Assembly: GCF_030732065.1 (NCBI RefSeq)
Contig: NZ_JAVBHX010000009.1
Location: forward strand, 1 to 64,000
Direction: 5' to 3'
DNA from: Oceanimonas aquatica
GTDB taxonomy: Bacteria > Pseudomonadota > Gammaproteobacteria > Enterobacterales > Aeromonadaceae
DNA length: 64,000 bases
The notes beneath the pieces were generated by a model that made no database searches, was not told the origin of the DNA, and saw nothing but the letters and a program-made list of their open reading frames with translations. Of the stretch, positions 1-8,767 are shown piece after piece (position 1 is the stretch's first letter; the number at the start of each line of letters is the position of its first letter). Both the position numbers and the translations under genes were made by a program.

Positions 1-117
1 GCCTGGCGGCCATAGCGTTGTGGAACCACCTGATTCCATGCCGAACTCAGCAGTGAAACGCAACCGCGCCGATGATAGTGTGGCAGCTGCCATGTGAAAG
101 TAGGTCACTGCCAGGCA
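1..117 (+). rRNA. rrf: 5S ribosomal RNA
   Basis: The first 117 bases match gammaproteobacterial 5S rRNA throughout. The 5' end (GCCTGGCGGCC) pairs with the 3' end (ACTGCCAGGC) to close helix I, and the conserved internal segment around CCGAACTCAG and GTGAAACG is present. One 5' base probably lies outside the window. It is the last gene of an rRNA operon whose 16S and 23S genes are off the left edge, and an intrinsic terminator follows directly. Confidence 0.96.
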
Positions 118-127
118 CCCAATACCG

Positions 128-159
128 AAAAGCCCGATACGTTTGTATCGGGCTTTTTT
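128..159 (+). terminator. rRNA operon terminator
   Basis: A perfect stem (AAAAGCCCGATAC / GTATCGGGCTTTT) with a four-base loop is followed by a T-run about 10 bases after the 5S end. It is a typical intrinsic terminator for the rRNA operon. Confidence 0.9.
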
Positions 160-183
160 CGTTTCTGCATTTCAAAACAACAG

Positions 184-201
184 GCCCCGTTTTCACGGGG
201 C
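184..201 (-). terminator. Weak terminator after patZ
   Basis: The stem GCCCCG/CGGGGC lies about 10 bases beyond the patZ stop codon on the minus strand and is followed by a short T-rich stretch. It is the likely transcription end for patZ, though the T tract is interrupted. Confidence 0.5.
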
Positions 202-211
202 ACATGCCTCT

Positions 212-2875
212 TTATTGCGGCTCATGATCCAGCAGCAGTTTGAGCTCGACAATACCGTCTTCCATTTGCATCCTGGTTTTAAAACCGAGCTTGCGGGCCA
301 GGTTCACCATGCCCCGGTTCGATGGCATGGTAATGCCGCTCAGGCTGTTCAGGCCCCGTTGCCGGCCGTAGCGAATGATCTTCTCCATCAGCATGCGGCC
401 CAGGCCCACGCCCTTGAGATCCGAGCGTACCAGCACCGCGAATTCGGCATCCTCGTTGTCGGGATCCGACATGGCCCGCACGACACCCAGAATGTTGCCG
501 TCTGCTGCCACCGCCACAAAGGCCATTTCCCGGTCGTAATCGATCTGGGTCATGTGAGCCAGCTCTTCATGTCCGATCACCACATCGGCAAAGAAACGCT
601 TGTAGCGATCTTCATCCGTTACATGGCTGACAAAGTCCTGATGGGCGGGCTCGTCTTCGGGCAGTATGGGCCTCAGAGTGACGGGAGTACCGTCTTTAAG
701 AAGAGTGTGCTCCTCCCACTCTCTCGGGTATGGGCGAATGGCCAGCCGGGCCTGACCATCTCCCTTAAAGGGAGCCAGTTTCATACTGACGTCCAGGGCC
801 ACCAGCTCGCTGCCGGTGGCCAGTAGCGGATGAATATCCAGGCTGACGATTTCCGGGTGGTCGATGATCAGATGGGATACCTGGGTCAGCACCCGGCATA
901 CCGCCATCATATCCAGAGGGTGCTGGGAGCGGTTGGCGCGCACCTTGCCGCTTTTGAGCGCCTGGATTACCAGGTAGCGGGCCAGGGTCATATTCAGTGG
1001 CGGCAGTGCCACCGCGGCCTGTTCTTCCCCTTCCAGATCCACACCGCCGTCCCCCAGCAGGATCACGGGACCAAATACCGGATCGGAGCGCACTGCGATA
1101 TGGAGTTCCTGGGAGCCGGCCCGGCGGGCCATGCGCTGTACCATAAGGCCGTGAATACGGGCGCTGGGGTAGGTATGCCGCACCCGGTCGAGCAGGGCAT
1201 CGGCGGCCTGGGCCACTTCCGCTGCCGAACGTAGGTTCAGCACCACCCCGGAGACTTCCGATTTATGCACAATGTCTGGAGATCGCAGCTTGATCGCCAC
1301 AGGATAGCCGATCTGCTCTGCGATATGGGCCGCTTCAGTGCCGTCGGTGGCAATCCAGGTGGGCAGGGTCTGAATACCGTAGGCGGCCATCAGCCGGCTC
1401 ACTTCGTGGGTGTCGAGCTGGTTCAGCCCTTCCTCAAAGGCCTGGCCGATCAGCTCACGTACGGTTTCGCCATCGTTGGGCATGTCCGAGATGGATTCGG
1501 GCGTTTCCATCAGCTGTTTCTGGTTACGGCGGTATTCCACCATGTGCATAAAGGCGCCGGCAGCGCTTTCCGGTGTGCGGTAGGTAGGAATGCCGGCCTC
1601 GGTAAAGCAGCGCCGGGCGTCAAAGGCACTGGTTTCCCCGGACCAGTTGGTCAGAATGTTAAAGCGTTTGGCCCTGGGATGACTCTTAATCACCTCAATC
1701 AACTCTTTGGCCACCCGCGTACTGTTCACCGTGGCCGAGGGGGCATGCATGATCAGAATGGCATCAAAGTCGTCGCTGTCGAGCAGCACCCGCAGGCTGG
1801 CTACATAGCGCTCTACCGGGGCGTCACCGACAATGTCGATAGGGTTGATGCGCGACCAGGACGGTGGCAGCACCCGGTCCAGTGCCGTACGGGTTGTGTC
1901 GGTAAGGCTGGCCAGCTTGCCGCCCCGGGCCAGCAGGGTGTCGATGGCGTTAATGGCCGGGCCGGCGCCATTGGTGAGCACCACCAGCCGCTCGCCACGC
2001 AGGGTGTGAGTGTGGTTGAGGGTTTCCACCGCCGCAAACAGATCGTGGGTGTCGCGCACTCGCAGCATGCCGGCCCGGCGAATGGCGGCGTCGTAAGAGG
2101 CGTCCATGCCCACGTCACCCCCGGTGTGAATATGGCCCAGCTGGGCGCCGATGCGGGTTTTGCCACTTTTTACCACCAGCACTGCCTTGTTGCGGGATGC
2201 CGCCCGGGCCGCCGACATAAAGGTGCGCGCATTCTGCACCGCGTCCATATACAGCAGAATGGAGCTGGTGTGCCGGTCTCGGGCCAGGTAGTCAAGCAAC
2301 TGGGCAAAGTCGATGTCGCAGGCGTCTCCCAGCGAGATGAAGTGAGAGAAGCCAATGTCATTGTGCCGGGCCCAGTCGAGAATGGTGGCGCACACGGCGG
2401 AAGATTGCGATACAAAGGCAATTCGGCCCGGTTTGGCCGGAAACGGCGCAAAACTTACATTCAGGCCCAGGTGAGGCAGTATTACCCCCATGCTGTTGGG
2501 GCCCAGCAGACGCATGCGATGCTCCCGGGCACTGGCCTTCATTTGCTCAAGCTGGTCGTTGCTGGTGCCGGCGGCAAGAATAATGGCCGCTTTACAGCCC
2601 TTTTGGCCCAGTTGCTCGATAATGGCCAGGTTTTTGTCGGCTGGCGTGCAGATAATGGCCAGATCCGGCACTCGGGGCAGACTGGCGATGTCGGGGTAAG
2701 CCATGACACCGGCCACCGCCTCGTATTTGGGGTTGACCGGCATCACCGGGCCGCTGAAATTGCCGGCCAGCAGGTTTTTCATCACCAGCTTGCCGGCGCC
2801 GTTGTCCCGGTGCGAGGCACCGATCACGGCAATGCTGGCGGGCCTGAACAGGGCATCGAGTCCTTGCTGCGGCAT
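212..2875 (-). CDS. patZ: Protein lysine acetyltransferase PatZ (Pat/YfiQ family)
   Basis: 887 residues, against 886 in E. coli PatZ. The order is: a CoA-binding Rossmann domain (about 1-130, with VIGASHRDNGAGK), succinyl-CoA-synthetase-like domains (about 150-450), an ATP-grasp domain (about 485-700, with PVAIKLRSPDIVHKSEVSGV), and a C-terminal GNAT acetyltransferase domain (about 725-880, with VRSDLKGVGLGRMLMEKI). In this family the GNAT domain acetylates lysines, classically the catalytic lysine of acetyl-CoA synthetase, while the ligase-like part senses acetyl-CoA and is catalytically inactive. The start is supported by GAGGAG seven bases upstream. It is transcribed alone, divergently from the LysE gene, with 105 bases between them. 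Confidence 0.93.
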   Translation of the reverse strand: MPQQGLDALFRPASIAVIGASHRDNGAGKLVMKNLLAGNFSGPVMPVNPKYEAVAGVMAYPDIASLPRVPDLAIICTPADKNLAIIEQLGQKGCKAAIILAAGTSNDQLEQMKASAREHRMRLLGPNSMGVILPHLGLNVSFAPFPAKPGRIAFVSQSSAVCATILDWARHNDIGFSHFISLGDACDIDFAQLLDYLARDRHTSSILLYMDAVQNARTFMSAARAASRNKAVLVVKSGKTRIGAQLGHIHTGGDVGMDASYDAAIRRAGMLRVRDTHDLFAAVETLNHTHTLRGERLVVLTNGAGPAINAIDTLLARGGKLASLTDTTRTALDRVLPPSWSRINPIDIVGDAPVERYVASLRVLLDSDDFDAILIMHAPSATVNSTRVAKELIEVIKSHPRAKRFNILTNWSGETSAFDARRCFTEAGIPTYRTPESAAGAFMHMVEYRRNQKQLMETPESISDMPNDGETVRELIGQAFEEGLNQLDTHEVSRLMAAYGIQTLPTWIATDGTEAAHIAEQIGYPVAIKLRSPDIVHKSEVSGVVLNLRSAAEVAQAADALLDRVRHTYPSARIHGLMVQRMARRAGSQELHIAVRSDPVFGPVILLGDGGVDLEGEEQAAVALPPLNMTLARYLVIQALKSGKVRANRSQHPLDMMAVCRVLTQVSHLIIDHPEIVSLDIHPLLATGSELVALDVSMKLAPFKGDGQARLAIRPYPREWEEHTLLKDGTPVTLRPILPEDEPAHQDFVSHVTDEDRYKRFFADVVIGHEELAHMTQIDYDREMAFVAVAADGNILGVVRAMSDPDNEDAEFAVLVRSDLKGVGLGRMLMEKIIRYGRQRGLNSLSGITMPSNRGMVNLARKLGFKTRMQMEDGIVELKLLLDHEPQ

Positions 2876-2983
2876 AACGTCTCCTCAAATACGATCTGTG
2901 GCGCAATAAAGGTATTTAAAGCATATTATCAGCCTGTGACTTCTTTTGTGTTGACCGCCAACAAAGCCTGACCGGAGACTGTG

Positions 2984-3601
2984 ATGGAAATCTGGTTGTT
3001 GTTTATTCCCGCCTGTCTGGCTCTGAATCTGACGCCCGGGCCCGATATCTTTTTTATTCTTTCCCAGGCCCTGGGAGGCCGGCGTCGGGCCGGCATGCTG
3101 GCGGCGCTGGGTCTGGGGATGTCTTACCTGGGGCATACCCTGCTGGCGGTGGTGGGGCTGTCGGCACTGGTGCTGCAGTCGGCCACCGCCTTTACCCTGA
3201 TCAAGTACGCGGGCGCCGTCTATCTGCTTTATCTGGGTTGGACCAGCCTGCGCCATGCCAGCCGGCTGGCGTTACCGGCGGCGGCCGGCGCGCAGAGCGG
3301 CTGGCGTATTTTCCGCCAGGGGCTCACCGTAGGCCTGCTCAACCCAAAAGTCGCGCTGTTTTTCCTCGCCTTTTTACCCCAGTTCGTGACCAATGACGGG
3401 GGCGCTGTGCCGCTGCAGTTGCTGCAGCTGGGGCTGGTCTTTACCCTGACCGCCACCCTGTGTAATGGCGCCTATGGCCTGCTGGGCCAGCGGCTGCAGC
3501 GCAGTCTGGCCGGCCGTGAGCGTTTTTCCGTTTACCTGGGCCGGATCTCCGGTGGGCTGATGATGGCCCTGGGTGCGCGCCTGGCGCTGGTACAGCAATA
3601 A
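2984..3601 (+). CDS. LysE family amino-acid exporter
   Basis: A 205-residue inner-membrane protein with five to six hydrophobic segments. It carries the LysE/RhtB signature near the N-terminus (LNLTPGPDIFFILSQAL) and a second family motif (FRQGLTVGLLNPKVALFFLAFLPQF). Members export basic or hydroxylated amino acids, homoserine lactones or similar small molecules; the substrate cannot be read from sequence. An in-frame GTG lies one codon upstream, but GGAG is only three bases from it and six from the ATG at 2984, so the ATG is preferred. It stands between divergent patZ and cysM. Confidence 0.85.
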   Translation: MEIWLLFIPACLALNLTPGPDIFFILSQALGGRRRAGMLAALGLGMSYLGHTLLAVVGLSALVLQSATAFTLIKYAGAVYLLYLGWTSLRHASRLALPAAAGAQSGWRIFRQGLTVGLLNPKVALFFLAFLPQFVTNDGGAVPLQLLQLGLVFTLTATLCNGAYGLLGQRLQRSLAGRERFSVYLGRISGGLMMALGARLALVQQ

Positions 3602-3665
3602 GCGGTCGAGGCCGCCGGTGGCATCGGGTAAACTGGAGCCAGTTACAAGCACGCAAGGATTACCC

Positions 3666-4556
3666 ATGTCATTTCCGACCATAGAGGATTTTGTCGGCAA
3701 CACCCCGCTGGTGCGCCTGCAGCGCATGGCCAGCCATACCAACAGTCGAGTGCTGGTCAAGCTGGAAGGCAACAACCCGGCCGGCTCGGTAAAAGACAGA
3801 CCCGCCCTGAACATGATTCGGCAGGCCGAGCTGCGCGGCACCATTCAACCGGGTGACACCCTGATTGAAGCCACCAGCGGCAACACCGGCATCGCCCTGG
3901 CCATGGCCGCCGCCATCAAGGGCTACAAAATGGTGCTGATCATGCCCGACAATTCCACCGAGGAGCGCAAGGCCTCGATGCGGGCCTATGGTGCCGAGCT
4001 GATCCTGGTCAGCAAGGAAGCCGGCATGGAAGGCGCCCGGGATCTGGCGGAAAACATGGCCGCCGAGGGCCAGGGCGTGATCCTCGATCAGTTCAATAAC
4101 CCCGACAACCCCGAGGCCCACCTGCTCTCTACCGGCCCCGAGATCTGGCAACAAACCGAAGGCCGTATCACCCACTTTGTGTCCAGCATGGGCACCACCG
4201 GCACCATTATGGGGGTTTCCCAATACCTCAAGGAACAGAGCCCGGAGGTGCAGATTGTGGGTCTGCAGCCCTGCGAGGGCAGCCATATTCCGGGTATTCG
4301 GCGCTGGCCCGAGGCTTATCTGCCGGGCATCTTTGACAAGAGCCGGGTGGATGCAGTACTGGATATCAGCGAAGCCGAGGCGGTGGATACCATGCTGCGC
4401 CTGGCGCGGGAAGAAGGCATTTTCTGCGGGGTCAGCTCCGGCGGTGCCGTGGCCGGCGCGCTCAAGCTGGCCGAGCAGGAGGATAACGCCGTGATCGTGG
4501 CCATTATCTGCGACCGGGGCGATCGCTACCTGTCATCGGGCGTGTTTAACGGATAA
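3666..4556 (+). CDS. cysM: Cysteine synthase B (O-acetylserine sulfhydrylase)
   Basis: A 296-residue PLP enzyme that makes cysteine from O-acetylserine and sulfide or thiosulfate. The PLP lysine lies in the PAGSVKDRPALNMI segment and the phosphate loop in EATSGNTGIALAM. The N-terminus SFPTIEDFVGNTPLVRLQR and the ending GDRYLSSGVF are CysM-like rather than CysK-like. AAGGA lies six bases before this ATG, so the longer open frame upstream is not used. In E. coli cysM is the last gene of cysPUWAM; here it faces the transporter genes across a terminator, so the usual pair is kept but the orientation is flipped. Confidence 0.93.
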   Translation: MSFPTIEDFVGNTPLVRLQRMASHTNSRVLVKLEGNNPAGSVKDRPALNMIRQAELRGTIQPGDTLIEATSGNTGIALAMAAAIKGYKMVLIMPDNSTEERKASMRAYGAELILVSKEAGMEGARDLAENMAAEGQGVILDQFNNPDNPEAHLLSTGPEIWQQTEGRITHFVSSMGTTGTIMGVSQYLKEQSPEVQIVGLQPCEGSHIPGIRRWPEAYLPGIFDKSRVDAVLDISEAEAVDTMLRLAREEGIFCGVSSGGAVAGALKLAEQEDNAVIVAIICDRGDRYLSSGVFNG

Positions 4557-4559
4557 CTG

Positions 4560-4706
4560 CAGCTGGAAGCTTGAAGCTTGAAGCTGAAAGCGCGAAGCCG
4601 CCCGATATTGTTTTTGGAATATGCAGCAATTAAACATGAAAATCACGCTGTGAATACCAAAAAGGCCGCATTTGCGGCCTTTCTTCTAGCTTCCGGCTTC
4701 CAGCTG
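4560..4706. repeat. Inverted repeat arms flanking the cysM/cysA terminator
   Basis: The left arm (4560-4578, CAGCTGGAAGCTTGAAGCT) is complementary at 17 of 19 positions to the right arm (4688-4706, AGCTTCCGGCTTCCAGCTG). The left arm continues into further GAAGCTTGAAGCT copies to about 4590. The arms bracket a terminator hairpin, giving a nested palindrome of the kind seen as dispersed intergenic repeats. No coding potential is seen in the 154-base gap. Confidence 0.6.
4659..4684. terminator. Bidirectional terminator between cysM and cysA
   Basis: The stem AAAGGCCGCA/TGCGGCCTTT has an A-run on its left and a T-run on its right, so it can serve both convergent genes. Confidence 0.85.
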
Positions 4707-4710
4707 TGTT

Positions 4711-5802
4711 TCAGGCCGTTAACGCCAGCCCGGTCTCGCTCAGTTCCTGTTCACCGGCGTACAGGCGGCCGTTGTCCCCTCCCAGATACAGGGTCTGGCC
4801 TCGCGCCAAATTACTCAGCTGATGCCGGGGCAGTTCGGCTTCCAGCAGCTGGCCCGGCCAGTCGGCGGGCTCCAGCTCCAGATGCACCATGGCACCACGG
4901 GGGTTCACGTCGGTGACCCGTACCGGCAGCGGATGGTCAGCGTTGGCCTCGCTCTGCAGACTGATCTCGTGAGGGCGCAGATACCAGCTGGCAGCGCCGC
5001 TGTGCCGGGCCGCCGCCGGCAGTGCCAGGCCATGCTCGCCCACGCGAAAACGGCCACCCGCCAGCTTGCCGTCAATTTTCGCCACCTCACCCAGAAACTC
5101 CAGCACAAAGCGGCTGGCCGGCTGCTGCCAGACGGTGTTGGGGCTGCCAATCTGTTCGATGCGGCCCTGGCTCATCACCACCACCTGATCCGACACATCC
5201 AGCGCTTCTTCCTGATCGTGAGTCACAAACACGCTGGTAAAGTGCAGATCGTCGTGCAGCCGGCGCAGCCAGCGGCGTAGATCCTTGCGCACCTGTGCAT
5301 CGAGCGCGCCAAAGGGCTCGTCCAGCAGCAGCACCCGTGGCTCCACCGCCAGTGCCCGCGCCAGGGCCACCCGCTGGCGTTGGCCGCCGGACAGCTGGGA
5401 CGGAAAGCGGTCGGCCAGGTGCGACAGCTGGATCATTTCCAGCAGCTTGCCCACCCGGGTTTTGATCTCGGCGGCGGACGGGCGTTCTTTTCTGGGTTTA
5501 ATGGTCAGGCCAAAGGCGATGTTGTCGAACACCGTCATGTGGCGGAACAGGGCGTAATGCTGAAACACAAAGCCCACCTTGCGATCCCGGGCGTGCAGAC
5601 CGGTGACTTCGGCGCCGTTGAAGTGAATGCGGCCGGCATTGGCCTGCTCCAGCCCGGCAATAATGCGCAGCAGCGTGGTCTTGCCCGAGCCTGACGGCCC
5701 CAGCAGCCCCACCAGCTGGCCGCTGGGCAGATCCAGGCTGATGTCGTGCAGCACCTGAGTCTTGCCAAAGGATTTCTGAATGCCGTCAATGCGAATGCTC
5801 AT
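4711..5802 (-). CDS. cysA: Sulfate/thiosulfate ABC importer, ATP-binding subunit CysA
   Basis: A 363-residue ABC ATPase. Walker A is GPSGSGKTT (residues 35-43), the signature is [15 protein letters not shown], and Walker B is [12 protein letters not shown], with the following H-loop segment [12 protein letters not shown]. The C-terminal third holds the TOBE-type regulatory domain of CysA/MalK-like subunits. It energises uptake of sulfate and thiosulfate through CysT/CysW. It follows cysW after five bases, and its ribosome site AGGAG overlaps the cysW stop. Confidence 0.94.
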   Translation of the reverse strand: MSIRIDGIQKSFGKTQVLHDISLDLPSGQLVGLLGPSGSGKTTLLRIIAGLEQANAGRIHFNGAEVTGLHARDRKVGFVFQHYALFRHMTVFDNIAFGLTIKPRKERPSAAEIKTRVGKLLEMIQLSHLADRFPSQLSGGQRQRVALARALAVEPRVLLLDEPFGALDAQVRKDLRRWLRRLHDDLHFTSVFVTHDQEEALDVSDQVVVMSQGRIEQIGSPNTVWQQPASRFVLEFLGEVAKIDGKLAGGRFRVGEHGLALPAAARHSGAASWYLRPHEISLQSEANADHPLPVRVTDVNPRGAMVHLELEPADWPGQLLEAELPRHQLSNLARGQTLYLGGDNGRLYAGEQELSETGLALTA

Positions 5803-5807
5803 GCCGG

Positions 5808-6647
5808 TTACTCCTGTTCACTGGCGCTGTGCAGACGCCACTCGAGGTAAGATTTGATCATCAGGGTGACCACTGCCATCAGGGTCAGCAGGGCGGCGGC
5901 GGTAAAGGCGCCGACGGCGTTGTAGTCCTGATGCAGCAGCTCCACATGCAGCGGCAGGGTGTTGGTTTCGCCGCGAATGCCGCCAGACACCACCGATACG
6001 GCGCCAAACTCGCCCACCGCCCGGGCGTTGGTGAGGATCACCCCATAGAGCAGCGCCCAGCGAATGTTGGGCAGGGTGACCCGGCGAAACAACTGCCAGC
6101 CACTGGCGCCCAGCAGCACGGCGGCTTCTTCCGAGTCTGTGCCCTGGCTGCTCATCAGCGGCACCAGCTCGCGCACCACAAAGGGGCAGGTCACGAACAC
6201 GGTGACCATCACAATGCCGGGCCAGGCGAACATCAGCTGCATATCGTGGCCGTCGAGCCAGCCGCCCACCGGGCCGTTGACACCGTACATCAGCAGGTAG
6301 AGCAGGCCGGCCACCACCGGCGACACCGCAAAGGGCACGTCCATCAGGGTCAGCAGCAACTGGCGGCCGGGAAAGCGAAAACGGGTGACCAGCCAGGCCA
6401 GCAGGGTGCCAAACACCAGGTTGATGGGCACGGTAATGGCCGCCACCATCAGGGTCAGGCCAATGGCGTGCAGCATGTCGGGCTCGGCCAGGTTGTCGAT
6501 CACGCCACCCACACCGGCGGCCAGGGCGCCGGCAAAAATGGCCAGCATCGGCACCACCAGCACCAGCAGGGTCAGCACCACGCCGGTGCCAATCAGCAGC
6601 CAGCGACCCCAGGGGCGGGACGCTTTAAGGGTGAGGGTCTGTTCCAT
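5808..6647 (-). CDS. cysW: Sulfate/thiosulfate ABC importer, permease CysW
   Basis: A 279-residue inner-membrane permease with six hydrophobic segments and the binding-protein-dependent-transport EAA loop ([23 protein letters not shown]), where the ATPase docks. [19 protein letters not shown] is typical of CysW. Its ATG overlaps the cysT stop codon by one base, indicating translational coupling. It pairs with CysT to form the membrane channel. Confidence 0.93.
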   Translation of the reverse strand: MEQTLTLKASRPWGRWLLIGTGVVLTLLVLVVPMLAIFAGALAAGVGGVIDNLAEPDMLHAIGLTLMVAAITVPINLVFGTLLAWLVTRFRFPGRQLLLTLMDVPFAVSPVVAGLLYLLMYGVNGPVGGWLDGHDMQLMFAWPGIVMVTVFVTCPFVVRELVPLMSSQGTDSEEAAVLLGASGWQLFRRVTLPNIRWALLYGVILTNARAVGEFGAVSVVSGGIRGETNTLPLHVELLHQDYNAVGAFTAAALLTLMAVVTLMIKSYLEWRLHSASEQE

Positions 6648-7489
6648 CAGGCGTTACCTCGTATGCGGCGCATAAAGCGGCCCTGCAGCATATTGATGGC
6701 AAACAGCAGCACGAACGAGGCCAGCAACACCAGGCTGGCAATGGCACTGGCGGCGGCGTAATCGAACTCCTGCAACCGAATGAAAATCATCAGCGAGGTG
6801 ATCTCGGTCTGCCAGGGCATGTTGCCGGCAATAAAGATCACGGCGCCAAACTCCCCCAGACTGCGGGTAAACGACAGCGCCGTGCCGGTAAACAGCGCCG
6901 GCCGCAGCTCGGGCAGCACCACTCGAGTAAAAGCTTGCCAGGGGCTGGCCCCCAGGGTGGCGGCGGCTTCTTCATACTCGGGGCCCAGATCTTCCAGCAC
7001 CGGCTGCACGGTGCGCACCACAAAGGGCACGCTGGTAAACACCATGGCCACCACTATGCCCACCCAGGTGTAGGACACCTTGATGCCCAGCTCCGCCAGC
7101 CAGGCACCATACCAGCCATTGGTGGCAAACAGCGAGGCCAGAGTCAGGCCCGCCACGGCGGTGGGCAGGGCAAAGGGCAGGTCCATCAGACCGTCGAGCA
7201 GGGCCCGGCCGGGAAAGCGGTAGCGGGTGAGGATCCAGGCCATCAGCAGGCCAAAGGCCATGTTAAACAGGCTGGCCACGGCGGCGGCACTGAGGGTCAC
7301 CTTGTAGGTGGCCACCACTCGCGGATCGGTCACCACCTGCCAGTATTCTTCCCAGCCCATCTGGCTGGTGTTGATCACCAGACCGGTGAGCGGCAGCAGA
7401 ATGATCAGGCTGACGAACAGCAGGCTGGTACCCAGACTCAGGGTAAAGCCCGGCAGCACCCGCTTTGAAGCACCCAGCAACGCCGCCAT
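6647..7489 (-). CDS. cysT: Sulfate/thiosulfate ABC importer, permease CysT (CysU)
   Basis: A 280-residue six-segment permease. It begins MAALLGASKRVLPGFTLSLG and holds an EAA loop (EYEEAAATLGASPWQAFTRVVLP) plus the family segment SLGEFGAVIFIAGNMP. It lies three bases after cysP and overlaps cysW by one base, within the cysP-T-W-A operon. Confidence 0.93.
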   Translation of the reverse strand: MAALLGASKRVLPGFTLSLGTSLLFVSLIILLPLTGLVINTSQMGWEEYWQVVTDPRVVATYKVTLSAAAVASLFNMAFGLLMAWILTRYRFPGRALLDGLMDLPFALPTAVAGLTLASLFATNGWYGAWLAELGIKVSYTWVGIVVAMVFTSVPFVVRTVQPVLEDLGPEYEEAAATLGASPWQAFTRVVLPELRPALFTGTALSFTRSLGEFGAVIFIAGNMPWQTEITSLMIFIRLQEFDYAAASAIASLVLLASFVLLFAINMLQGRFMRRIRGNA

Positions 7490-7492
7490 GAC

Positions 7493-8497
7493 TTAGCGGG
7501 CCTCGGCCTGCAGCTGATCCAGGCTGCCGCCGTTAGCAAAGTGATCCTTCATGGCCTGCTCCCAGCCGCCAAAGATGTCTTCCACGGTGAACAGCTCGGT
7601 GGCCGGGAACTGCTCGGCAACCTCGGCGGCTACGGCCTCGTTATGCACCCGGTAGTTGTAGCTGGCCAGAATACGCTGGGCCTCGGGGGTATACAGGAAC
7701 TCCAAATAGGCCCTGGCGGCATCGGCGGTGTCGTTGCGCTTCACGTTGCGGTCAATCCAGGTCACCGGAAACTCGGCCAGCACGTCAACCGGCGGTACCA
7801 CCCGTTCAAACTGCTGATCCGGATACTGGGCAATGATGTTGTTCACTTCCGATTCAAAAGTGATCAGCACATCGCCAATGCCGCGGTCCACAAAGGTGGT
7901 GGTGGCACCCCGACCGCCGGTGTCGAACACCGCCACCTGCTTCACCAGCTTGCCCATGTGTTCGCGAATCTTGGCGTCGTCGCCATCAAAGGCCTGGTGA
8001 GCGGCGCCCCAGGCGGCCAGATAGGTGTAACGGCCGTTGCCGGAGGTTTTGGGGTTGGGGAACACCAGCTGTACGTCTTTCCGGGTCAGATCGTCCCAGC
8101 CCTGCACCTGCTTGGGATTGTCCTTGCGCACCAGAAACGCCATGGTGGAGTAATAGGGGGAGCTGTCATTGGGCAGGCGCGCCTTCCAGTCTTCGGGGAT
8201 CAGCTTGCCCTTCTGATGCAGTACGTCCACGTCTGTGGTCTGGTTATAGGTCACCACATCGGCGCGCAGACCCTGCAAAATGGCCTGAGCCTGGCGGGAT
8301 GAGCCGGCATGAGACTGCTTGATCTCCAGGGTTTCACCGGTTTGCTCCTGCCAGTGCTGCACAAACACAGGGTTGATGTCGGCAAACAGCTCGCGGGCGA
8401 TATCGTAGCTGCTGTTCAGCAGCTCCTTGGCCTGCAGCGGCAGGGTGGCACTCAGGCCGGCGGCAAACAACAGGGAAGCCAGAAGGGATGGACGCAT
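7493..8497 (-). CDS. cysP: Periplasmic thiosulfate/sulfate-binding protein CysP
   Basis: 334 residues with a cleavable signal peptide (about 1-23, ending LPLQA). The mature start [15 protein letters not shown], the [18 protein letters not shown] anion-binding segment, [19 protein letters not shown] and [20 protein letters not shown] are CysP/Sbp family hallmarks. The [15 protein letters not shown] stretch is closer to CysP than to Sbp. It captures thiosulfate or sulfate for CysTWA and is first in the operon. Sbp remains the alternative name; both bind the same ligands. Confidence 0.9.
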   Translation of the reverse strand: MRPSLLASLLFAAGLSATLPLQAKELLNSSYDIARELFADINPVFVQHWQEQTGETLEIKQSHAGSSRQAQAILQGLRADVVTYNQTTDVDVLHQKGKLIPEDWKARLPNDSSPYYSTMAFLVRKDNPKQVQGWDDLTRKDVQLVFPNPKTSGNGRYTYLAAWGAAHQAFDGDDAKIREHMGKLVKQVAVFDTGGRGATTTFVDRGIGDVLITFESEVNNIIAQYPDQQFERVVPPVDVLAEFPVTWIDRNVKRNDTADAARAYLEFLYTPEAQRILASYNYRVHNEAVAAEVAEQFPATELFTVEDIFGGWEQAMKDHFANGGSLDQLQAEAR

Positions 8498-8741
8498 GAT
8501 TCAGCTCCGAACAGGAAATTGAGTGTTCGTTCGAGTCTAATATGCCCAATTAATATTTAAACTAAATTTAATAGTTGCTTTTGGAATATGTAAGCAAGAG
8601 TGGATATATGTAACAAAAAACCCTCGTTGATAGGCCGTAGATAACCAAATCTTCGGGTTTCTGCCCCGTTTGGCCGTGTCGATGACCCAGCCTTTCCTCT
8701 GTTTCCGCTGTCTCTTCCCGCGATAACCCATCCCTCCGACC
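8498..8741 (-). promoter_or_regulatory. cysP upstream region
   Basis: A 244-base non-coding stretch. It is markedly A+T-rich between 8525 and 8620, and on the minus strand it includes a CATATTAGAC segment about 35 bases before cysP that could be a -10 region. In related bacteria CysB activates cysP from such a region, but I cannot pick out a CysB site with confidence. Confidence 0.35.
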
Positions 8742-8764
8742 AAGAAGAGGTCTTTTATGACCTC
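8742..8764 (-). terminator. Terminator after dctM
   Basis: On the minus strand GAGGTC/GACCTC forms a six-base stem with an A-rich loop, followed by TTCTTG, three bases past the dctM stop. The U tract is poor, so efficiency is uncertain. Confidence 0.5.
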
Positions 8765-8767
8765 CGG

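Noticed and set aside
143-826. Long plus-strand open frames antisense to patZ, including one of over 500 codons at 1265-2971
   Set aside because: They arise from high GC and the codon pattern of the real minus-strand gene. They lack ribosome sites and family motifs.
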